Assembly (NCBI GenBank): GCA_964035015.1
Contig: OZ036006.1
Span: forward strand, 12,288,816 to 12,352,815
DNA length: 64,000 nt
Reading direction: 5' to 3'
Source: Corallium rubrum
Lineage: Eukaryota > Cnidaria > Anthozoa > Scleralcyonacea > Coralliidae
Position numbers and translations under genes: made by a program
The notes under the pieces: model-generated
Databases searched by the model: none
Told to the model about the DNA's origin: nothing
The model's input: the letters and a program-made list of their open reading frames with translations, nothing else
Shown: positions 34,663-44,200 of the stretch, piece by piece
Layout of the letters: each line of letters opens with the position of its first letter
How positions within the stretch are numbered: the first letter of the stretch is position 1

Positions 34663-34951
34663 TGCTCATTTGCTCATAACTGCTCTGAGCACTTGCTCAT
34701 TTGCTCATAACTGCTCATGAGCACTTGCTCATTTGCTCATAACTGCTCTGAGCACTTGCTCATTTGCTCATAACTGCTCTGAGCACTTGCTCATTTGCTC
34801 ATAACTGCTCTGAGCACTTGCTTATTTGCTCATAACTGCTCATGAGCACTTGCTCATTTGCTCATAACTGCTCTGAGCACTTGCTCATTTGCTCATAACT
34901 GCTCTGATCACTTGCTCATAACTGCTCATGAGCACTTGCTCATTTGCTCAT
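34663..34951. repeat. 31-bp minisatellite, left arm, about 9 units
   Basis: TGCTCATTTGCTCATAACTG plus CTCTGAGCACT, with a 32-bp variant containing CTCATGAGC. The right arm (37530-37645) has about 3.5 units. Confidence 0.95.
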
Positions 34952-34994
34952 ATGGGCCCGTTTTGGCCCGTTTTGGCCCTATAAGGCACTATAC

Positions 34995-35950
34995 GGCCCG
35001 ATGGCCCGTTTGCTGACTAGACGTCCTAACCTGGGCAAGCCCAGGCTTGTCATGCTCCAGGACTTATTATTGCTTAAAATATGAAACAAGACACAATACA
35101 ATTTTGATAAATTTTTATTTCACATAAGCATTACATCGATTCACTGATCATCATCACTATCTGAAAAATGTCCTTGATCTTCTAAAAGCTGTTTCAAAAG
35201 AAACTTTCTTTTGTCAACCGCTGCAGATAAAGCTTCATCAGGATCAAACGAGTCTTCGTTCACAAGTGTCTGCTTCGTTTCCATGATCTTTCCATGCACA
35301 GGATCCTTTTTAAGTGCTTTCATCCAACGTAACTTATCCACGTAAACGTCAGCGAATTCTTTCTGAAGTTCAGGGAGAATTTTTTCAAAGGCTTTCTGCT
35401 TAGCTACACTTTCTTCTTGCCCTTCCATTTGCAACGTTTTTAATAGTTCATCATATTCTGGCCGAACCGTCACTTTTGCATCGTCAATCATGGTTGCCCA
35501 AGGATCAATCTCTTCCTTTATTTCACCATCATCTTCGGAACTCTGACTGTTTTCATCATACGACGAGCTTGACATTTCTTCATCAGATTCCATATCAGGC
35601 TCCTCAGTGTCAGTGTATTCCCTTGACGGACAATCGTTTTCGTGCCGTCTTAGATTATAGCCTTTACTAAACATTTTCCCACAATATTGGCAGTTCATTC
35701 TTTCAGCTCAGACAACCTGTAAATGACGAGCAGGGACGGAAAGTCCTTATTAATAAACACCACTTGATTTTTGGACTACTTTGGATAGTGATGATGATCA
35801 GTGAATCGATGTAATGCTTATGTGAAATAAAAATTTATCAAAATTGTATTGTGTCTTGTTTCATTTTTTAAGCAATAATAAGTCCTGGAGCATGACAAGC
35901 CTGGGCTTGCCCAGGTTAGGACGTCTAGTCAGCAAACGGGCCATCGGGCC
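34995..35950. mobile_element. Nested inverted-repeat element with zinc-finger gene
   Basis: 956 bp with inverted ends of about 166 bp (34995-35160 and 35785-35950) beginning GGCCCGATGGCCCGTTTGCT. It sits only in the left arm; the right arm (about 37490) reads through TACGGCCCGATCACAG, the empty site. No clean target duplication can be assigned because the host itself holds GGCCCGAT. The single gene inside is 35141-35698. Confidence 0.85.
35141..35698 (-). CDS. C2H2 zinc-finger acidic protein of the nested element
   Basis: 185 residues, intact. One C2H2 finger at residues 3-24 (CQYCGKMFSKGYNLRRHENDC; the last ligand is a Cys or a later residue), then an acidic and serine-rich linker (about 30-65, SSSSYDENSQSSEDDGE), then a helical charged region (about 75-185: PEYDELLKTLQMEG, ELQKEFADVYVDKLRWM, VDKRKFLLKQLLED) and an acidic end SDSDDDQ. 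The inverted repeat covers the last few codons, the stop and a polyadenylation signal AATAAA on the minus strand, so both ends of the element carry the gene's 3' sequence. Family not recognised. It may be a DNA-binding accessory protein of the element or a captured host gene. Confidence is high for the open frame and low for function. Confidence 0.7.
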   Translation of the reverse strand: MNCQYCGKMFSKGYNLRRHENDCPSREYTDTEEPDMESDEEMSSSSYDENSQSSEDDGEIKEEIDPWATMIDDAKVTVRPEYDELLKTLQMEGQEESVAKQKAFEKILPELQKEFADVYVDKLRWMKALKKDPVHGKIMETKQTLVNEDSFDPDEALSAAVDKRKFLLKQLLEDQGHFSDSDDDQ

Positions 35951-36503
35951 ACAGAATAAGGATCAACCAGAAGTCCAACTCTCGGAAAAAAGTGTCCCAT
36001 TATTTTTATGCGCATGCGCCAGTCCGCCATTTTGAAAGTAAGTGCAACCGGGAAATTATCCCCCTCGTCCTTACGACCCTCGGGCTCCTGTAGTCAATTA
36101 CCCTTGGCCTTCTTGTGACCTTATATTTAACTTTATATTGTTATCTATACATGTATAAATAATATTTATTAAGTAATAAGTAATTTACTTTAGAAAACAT
36201 TTCGTTGGAGATGAAATTCTTTGACCACGAGATTATTAAAACTTCAGTACGCGGATACTACGGGTAAAAGTCCGTGGCAAAAAAGTCCTGTACTCACGAA
36301 GCGGGTTTTACATTTCTCGATTAATGCCGACACACTTGTTTATAGAGAAAGATGGCTAAAAATTTCGGAACTACGCATTGTTGAAATACATCGAGTACGT
36401 ATGTTGTTAGAAATTTTATAAGCTTTCATTCGGTATATAGTTCAAGTCATAGTGTTACCTGTAACTTTTTTAAATGTTCAAAATGTTCTGACCATTGACC
36501 ATA

Positions 36504-36929
36504 AAAGTTTTAATATTTTTTCATATATTCAAAAGGTACGATCACTAATTTGCACCAAAAACGTTTCCAACTTCAATTAGAAATCTGCAAACGTTTCCAC
36601 TCCTTTCGTATTTGAATTAGCTTCTGTTCAAGAAATATCTTAGGTTCATGCCAGAAGTCTTTCTGAGGTTATAGCAAACACCAAAACAACAAAAGGCAAA
36701 ACAAACTTAAGAAATTCATCCATTTCAGACTGTCCACGTCAAAATAATAATGTTTTTTTCATATTTTAAAATACTTCCCAGCAAGAAAGTTCTGACATGA
36801 ATAGCACTTGACAGTACCCTTTGTTTAATATCTTGTTCAGGGCTGTGTGTTTAGTATTTAAAAACAAAATCCAAAATTCTATAACACTTGTGAGGAGTCC
36901 ATTTCCCATTATACAATTCTTATTTTACG
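36504..36929. other. Unpaired centre of the large palindrome
   Basis: About 430 bp without an inverted partner. No open frame above 60 codons and no recognised motif. Confidence 0.7.
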
Positions 36930-37529
36930 AACAATGGTGAGAACATTTTGAACATTTTAAAAAGTTACAGGTAACACTAAAACTTGAATTATATACCAAA
37001 TGAAAGCTTATAAAATTTCTAACAACATACGTACCCGATGTATTTCAACAATGCGTAGTTCCAAAATTGTTAGCAATCTTTTTCTATAAACAAATGTGTC
37101 GGCAAAATCGAGAAATGTAAAACCCGCTTCATGAGTGCAGGACTTTTTTGCCACGGACTTTTACCCGTAGTATCCGCTCACTGAAACTTTAATAAGGTCG
37201 TGGTCAAAGAATTCTATCTCCAAAGAATCGTTTTCTAAAGTACATTACTTATTTACTTAACTAAATATTATTTATATATATAGATAACAATATAAAGTTA
37301 ATTAAAAGGTCACAAGAAGGCCAAGAGTAATTGAGTACAGGAGCCCGAGGGTCGTAAGGACGAGGGGGATAATTTCCCCGTTGCACTTACTTTCAAAATG
37401 GCGCTGGGATCGCGAGGCCGACATTTCCCGAGGACGCTTACATCAAAGGTGCCGACAGAGAGTTGGACTTCTGGTTGATCCTTATTCTGTGATCGGGCCG
37501 TATAGTGCCTTATAGGGCCAAAACGGGCC

Positions 37530-37645
37530 CATATGAGCAAATGAGCAAGTGCTCATGAGCAGTTATGAGCAAATGAGCAAGTGCTCAGAGCAGTTATGAG
37601 CAAATGAGCAAGTGCTCAGAGCAGTTATGAGCAAATGAGCAAGAA
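37530..37645. repeat. 31-bp minisatellite, right arm
   Basis: Same units as 34663-34951 in inverse orientation, but only about 3.5 copies. This copy-number difference is one of the main departures from perfect symmetry between the arms. Confidence 0.93.
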
Positions 37646-37668
37646 TCATTTATTGTAAATATTCAATT

Positions 37669-38135
37669 TTAAATATTATCAACTACTATAAACGTTAAAA
37701 ATATTAGTTCTGGAAACAAAGGTTCATAAAATCCAGTATTATACACATCAAGTTGACAGGGTAACGAACCATGAGCAAAATCCCTATGTTTCTTCAAATG
37801 AACCATCCAAGTATAACTCAAACCACACACTTCACATGTGTACTGTTTATTACCTTCATGTGTTTGTAAATGTTTTTTAAATTATTAGTTCGAGCAAATT
37901 TCTCTCCACATAACGTACAGCTATAGGGTTTCTCCTTCGAATGAATGATGTGTTCATGTTTTTCACAGTTACCCTTTTCTGTAAAACTTCTACCGCACTC
38001 TTTGCATGAAAAAGGTCTCTCCCCAGTATGTATTCGTCTATGGTGTTTATAATTCGATGTATGTTTTCCGCAAATGTCGCACCGTTTCTTTTTCCTCATA
38101 TTCACTAAAAAAGAAAGGAAAAAAAAGCAAGCCAA
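37669..38135 (-). pseudogene. C2H2 zinc-finger protein, right arm, same frame shift
   Basis: Inverted duplicate of 34160-34635 with only a few changes (for example MRKKKRCDICG instead of MRRKKQCDICG). The A run and the shift into the -1 frame are the same, and the -1 frame stops at 37669-37671. Either the shift predates the palindrome, or arm-to-arm conversion has homogenised it, or it is used in translation. The polypyrimidine-AG signal upstream of the first finger is also kept. Confidence 0.7.
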
Positions 38136-38589
38136 ACTGTTCCAATACTGTTTTTATTTATCGATCTTCACCCATCTTGAAATAATACGATGATGACCGA
38201 AGGAAACCCGAGTGCGTTCCGAAATACCTGTCGAAAAGTAGCCCACGATACGTTAATGATATACACCGCATAATTTTTATCACGTCAGCATTCTTTGTGC
38301 GCACACCCCTCTGTACGTGCATTAAGGGGTTAGGGTTATAGGGTTTCCCGTTAAAAAAACACTCTAGGGTTACACTGTGCGCATTTGAGCGCACTTGAGC
38401 GCACATGTACATCCCTGACGTCATACACTCCACTGTTGTCTAAAAAAACACTCTAGGGTTACACTGTACGCACTTGAGCGCACATGTGCGCACATGTGTG
38501 CACACCTCACTTCCGGTGCATGGGTGTCACGTCACTTCCGCCGCTGGATGGAAAATTACCCTGTATGTCCGGATTAAGCTACTATGTTT

Positions 38590-41238
38590 ATACACTTGAG
38601 TAAGCAAAAACTTTGTTTGCCAAGCATGAAATGATTTTAATAATCTGAATAACGATATAATTAGTCTATTCACATGACTAATATGCAATACTGCATGCAA
38701 TTTAGTGCACTGATGTACTTACTAGAGCATTTGGGGAAATAGCAAATACTATAGTTGTTGCTTTCGTATTTACAGTTTATAACATACATGAAGAAAACCG
38801 GATTCGATAAATTGAATCGTGTGAACATACCTTAAAGTGCCGCTAACCCCAAAATGTATTAGGTTTAGATTGAAAACTCTCCTAAAATTAACTATGTCGT
38901 TGCATCACTTGAATGTAGTTGAAAGTTCGACAACATTGATTCTTGTTCTTAAGTTTTTGTGCATGGTCAGTTTTGTAACATGGAAATAAGGCATGTGATG
39001 ATGTAGATAAAGAAAGTAGAATTGTAAAACATTTAATATCGGATATTATTAAAATTACACATCGGGAATTTTCAAAACTTTGCATCGAAACTGAAAAGGA
39101 TGGTTATCAGTATAGTGATATAGCTGCTAGAGCAACAGATTAGTTTCCAGACCATTTAACTCATTCCTGTCAGAGGGCTTCCCCAGAGGTGAATAAAACC
39201 GTCTGGCGTTAGACAGAATAAAATACTAAAGACTAGAAGTTTTTATCAAAAGTGAAGTGCTGCGAGTTGCTACCATTTACCACTTAATAGTAAAATACTC
39301 GTTATCGTCCGAAGCATTTTCAATTAAAGAGCTAAGCAGTATAAAATCGAGCCATTAAAGAGTGATGGCGTCAGCACTCTTGCTTGAAGTGAAGAACGGC
39401 AATCTATGCAGTTTTAGGTTGTTGATTTGCAGCAATAACGGCTGTTGCCATCTTTAATGTTGCCGTCTTTAATAATGCCTGCCGCTGATCGGTAGACATT
39501 GCGTATACCGGAGATCATCGCCCACGAAATCCTAAGAATCGAGTTTGTGAACGCATATAAACTCCGCCCAGACCTCGTCAAGATTAGTGAGCTGCTCACC
39601 TTACGGCTCGCAGCAACCAATTCGGAAAGGAAAGAGTTAATCTAAAAAAAGGATAGTTTGTTACTTTGTTTTCTCCCAAGTGCTGACCGTTTTGGAGTTG
39701 GTAGCCTAATAGTGGATCTAGGGCGGTGCCAGTTCCAACTGAAGAGTTGATGTTGCGCAGAAAGCTTGCCATGGCAGAAAACAAAGGTAATTGAGCGCGG
39801 AATTTAGAGGTCCAAATGAAAACTAATTCGTTACTATGACGACTAGATAACTTGAACTATCTTTTTCAGTTTCGTGATCTGTGTATTAGTGCAAAGTTTT
39901 GAAAAATTTTGATAAATAATTTTGATGATATACACATTACAAAATAGTATTATCATAATATTACAAAAACCTCAATAACTGAAAAACAAAAATCGATATC
40001 GCCGAAATATTAAGAACAGTCTTTGAATATTATGCCCGAGCCCGCGTGGAGGGCCGAAGGCCCGGAGCCCGGTGAGGGTGCTAATCTCGACGTGCGTGGA
40101 GTCCACTTTACACGCGAGATGAAAGTAATTCTGAAACCTGTTTATATATATATACTTATCAAATCCACAACTTGCGCAGTTCGAATGGCAGGGTACTGGT
40201 AACTAACCTGTCAGCAAATTATAATTTATAAGTTCGGTTAGATTACGAACTAGTTTTTCAACGATCATGACAAAAGAAATCTTTGCCAGAAAAAATTGTT
40301 TCAGCTAAAATGTACATTATTATTACTATGGAAAAAGACCAAAGAAAGAAGGCTAACAAGAGATGTGGCAACGAGAAAAAGACAACAATAAATACGACTT
40401 AAAACCACTGGAAAAAGCCTAAAAATTAATACGATAAAGACCAAAAACGTTGCCGACCGAAATGTAACTGAAAGAAGAAGGATGTGTCCTGAAACTGTTC
40501 AAAGCCGGTAAAGAATTTTGGTCTGGTGTATTCTACATAACTCGAGAGGGAACGATGAAGAAATTTTGAAACAAACGGCTTTTTAGATCATGAAGAGAAC
40601 TGAATGATGCCTTGTCATATTTATGTATCAACAACGAAAAATGTAAGAAACCGCGAACGAGAAAAACAATCCGAAAAGAGTAGACTGAATTGGCAGTGTT
40701 TGTGGCGGACAAAAGCAGAAGAAAGTTTAACGGTAGGAGATTCGTATTTACCAGTTTAGCTGAGTTAAAACGGAAGAAATCTTTTAAATGAAAATTAATA
40801 TAAATAATATATTGTCTAGAATTGTCTTTGAACGCTAGGACGTTGACATTGTGTCAACATTGGCCACTGTTTATATATATATTTTTGAATGAAAATTTGT
40901 CATTTGGTTCATCTCGTTTTTGTTTTGTTTTTTAATATTGACTTTGCATGTTCTTTCGGTGTGTCAATACATGACTACAGATGAAACTTGCTATTAATAC
41001 AACTACAGACTACAGATGAACCTTGCCATTAATACAACAAAAAACAGAAATTAGGGGGGGGGGGGGGGGGAGTGGGGTTAAAAAATGCATATAAATCGGG
41101 CGAGGGGTTGTTGCGTTCATGTATTTCTAGTTGTAGACGTGTTTTCAACTGCAGAAAACATTTTTGGGGTTAGGCTGTAAGCCCTTGTAAAGACTCCGTT
41201 TAGTGATTTGCATGTCGTTCTAGATTTGACCCAATCTG
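38590..41238. other. Upstream region of the NACHT gene, no gene supported
   Basis: AT-rich. Only weak open frames. A compact GC-rich inverted motif GGGCCGAAGGCCC lies near 40050, and a poly-G run at about 41056-41071. TGTCGTTCTAG at 41213-41223 could be a splice acceptor for a 5' UTR intron of the next gene. Confidence 0.5.
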
Positions 41239-44200
41239 ATGACTAATAACGAACTGAACAACCAAGCCAACGGCACACGCCTGAGTCGATTGTTGATCGA
41301 CAAAGGAACTAAAGTTCTAAAGGCAGCATTTGATTTACAGTATCCTCCCGGTACGTTAGCTGCCGATCTCATCGCAAATAAACCTACCCTAAGAAGGCTT
41401 CGTTACAACGCGATTAATGCTGCACAATGGTGGTTGTTGTACCCTTCTGCTGGATCACCAGATTCCAAGAACTTCGATATTACATTGCTCACTGTGTTAC
41501 TTCAACACCTTTGTGGTTTAATGCCAGCAACAGGTTGGTCTGCTATGCCTCCACCAAGCAATACGTCGATTGCAGCCAACATTCTGCGAATAAAGCTTTA
41601 CAGAAATCAAGTCTATGCCCATATTACCACCACTCAGATTGACGACGTTTTATTTGAATATTTATGGCAGGAAATATCTAGGGCGCTCGTTGCTTTGGGG
41701 ATCTCTCAAAAAGAAATTGATGAATTGAAAGAAGCTCCAATTAGCCCCGAAGAAGATGAGTGTATTGAGCAGCTCAAGGAATGGAAGAAAAGCGAAGACG
41801 AGGTTAAAGAGAAACTGCATGAGGCGCACGGAACGATGAAGGATACGCACGGAATGGTAAAGGATACGCACGGAATGATGAAAGATACGCACGGATTGAT
41901 GAAGGATACGCACGAAATAGTGAAGGATGCGCACGGAATGACGAAGGATGCGCACGGATTGACGAAGGATACACACGGAATGACGAAAGATACGCACGGA
42001 TTGATGAAGGATACGCACGAAATAGTGAAGGATGCGCACGGAATGACGAAGGATGCGCACGGATTGACGAAGGATACACACGGAATGACGAAGGGTACAC
42101 ATGGAATGGTGAAGGATATACACCGACAGTTAGCGGGAGTTTGCCATGAGCAAAGTGATGAGAATGTGTTACTTCAATTGGCGAATTGTAATTTTCGTGG
42201 AAATATCGAATGCCTTGCTAAGTCATGCTACTCTGGAACTAGGGATTGGCTTCTTCAGAAGGTCAGTAACTGGTTTGAAGAGGAAGAGTCGGAATCTCGA
42301 GTGATGATAGTGACCGCTGGTCCTGGAGTTGGGAAGAGCGTATTTTCTGCCAAAGTCTGCGAGATGTATGAAAAGGAAGGCCGTCTAGCCGCGTCCCACT
42401 TTTGTAAGTTTAACAACTCGGACTACAGAAATCCGCATACCATGTTGCAGTCTTTGGCTAGTCATATGTGCCAAAGTGTCGCGGGATTTGAAGAGCAACT
42501 GATCAAGGGACTTCGACGACCTCATTCAAGGGAAACAATACCGGAAGCTTTTCGTGTTCTTCTTAATGATCCCCTACACGCGCTGAAACCACAAAAACCC
42601 ATGGTAATTGTGATTGATGCACTGGATGAAAGCGAAGTTGGTGGTAAGAGCGAATTGCTTGACATGATTGCAGAAGAATTTCCCAAGCTTCCAAAATGGG
42701 TAAAATTCCTTGTGACGAGCAGGCCCGAATTAGTGGTACAGAAGAAATTATCTCATTTGAATCCCTTGGAAATCTGTCCCGGTGACAAAGATAACAAGAA
42801 TGACCTGGTTCATTACTTGAGTGGATGCTTATCAGACAAGTGCAAGGATGATGGAGTGATTGAGATGTTAGCAAGGAAATGTGAAGGATCCTTCCTCTAC
42901 GCATATTATGCCCAACGTCAGCTGCTACATCACAGAAGTAAATCATTAACACTGGAAGACGTTGAAAGTTTCATGTGTGAAGGTATTTCGACGTTTTACG
43001 AGAAACAGTTCGAATCCCTTGAGATCTATCTGAATAAATTGTCTCCAACAAGATGCAATTTCAAGCAATTCTTAGCCGTTCTCGCAGCAGCGAAAGGTCC
43101 CTTACCGCTGTCTCTTTTACCAACATGTCTTGGTTTGCCTGAAAGTTTAGACTTTGATGTAAGAAAGGGAATCAACGACTTCATGTCTGCGTTTCTTCCA
43201 GTTTATGACGACTGCTTAAAAATTTATCACAAATCACTAGTAGATTGGCTGCAATCGAATGGTTACAAGGAGCATTCATACACTGTTTCAAAAGACATAG
43301 GAACAGAGTTTTTGTGGAGAATGTGTAAAACGGAATACCAAGAGATGACGTCCAAGTTTCCCAATATTAAGCTATCGAAAGCTATGGAGTACGCTTTGAC
43401 ACATGGCACCGGTCATTTACTTGATCTTGATGAAAATTACGCTGCGGACAGTGATTACGAGTCTTTGGTAGATTTTGTCATTGTTTATCTCAAATCTTTA
43501 TTTAGATTTGGTGGTCTGTTTCAGCTCAACCTGGATTTGTATAATGTACTCAAACAACGAACCAAAATGAATCTTCGACTTCAATTAAAGTTTCAGTGGC
43601 ACCTTGCGATATTTCGTGGGCAGGTGGTATCGTCTAGACCATGTTCGTGGTATTCTCAAAACGTTGCAAATAGCTCTCCCTCCTATACTTTTACACGAGA
43701 GGAAATTAAAAAGGCCAAATATGTTTTAAAAGGTCAGAAGTATGTTTGGTGCGAGAACGTTAACATTCAAGAAGAAGTTAATGACATTCCTATTTTGACA
43801 GTACGACCTATCTCCCCGTACTGGGTCACTTTTGTCCGACACAAGGAAGCGAAGTTGTTAAGTGTTTCGCCGCATCAAAAAGTTGTTGCTGTTTTAGATA
43901 GTGACAACTTTATGTCCATTTTCAAATTGCCGTACCTTGAAATGGTTAGTTCATTTCGTGCAGATGAGTTCGACGTACGTTGCCTTACGTTTTGCCCAGA
44001 CGGCTCGCGCATTCTTTATGGCACCTTGAATTATTGTCTTGACGCTGAAACAGGATTGAAATCTTCCTTTTTCCCTAAACGTACAGGCAAAAAGGCGAAT
44101 TTTGTTGCTTGTTCATTCTCCCCAAACGGAAGAAGACTTGTGACAAGTGATCAGTCTGAAATAGTTAAACTGTGGGACGTAAATCAGCAGATACCTCTGG

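Larger units (their letters stand above)
33722..38583. mobile_element. Large palindromic transposon, 6-bp target duplication
   Basis: Starts AGTAGCTTAATCCGGACATA and ends in the exact complement of its first 40 bases or so. Flanked by ATGTTT at 33716-33721 and 38584-38589. The arms are inverted copies, about 1.65 kb on the right (36930-38583) and the same on the left after removing a nested element (34995-35950); the unpaired centre is about 430 bp. Each arm holds the same C2H2 zinc-finger gene, a 31-bp minisatellite and a polypyrimidine tract. The 6-bp duplication and AG...CT ends recall Polinton/Maverick elements, but no polymerase, integrase or capsid gene is present, so at most it is a non-autonomous derivative. 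Other 6-7 bp superfamilies cannot be excluded. Confidence 0.88.

Noticed and set aside
34663..34951. Regular 31-bp repeats that could look like a CRISPR array
   Set aside because: Units are adjacent without spacers, and the host is a eukaryote; it is a minisatellite.
40020..40090. GC-rich GGGCCGAAGGCCCGGAG stretch upstream of the NACHT gene as a promoter
   Set aside because: It is a short inverted motif of a kind also seen in element remnants here (for example 53070-53090); no start-site evidence.
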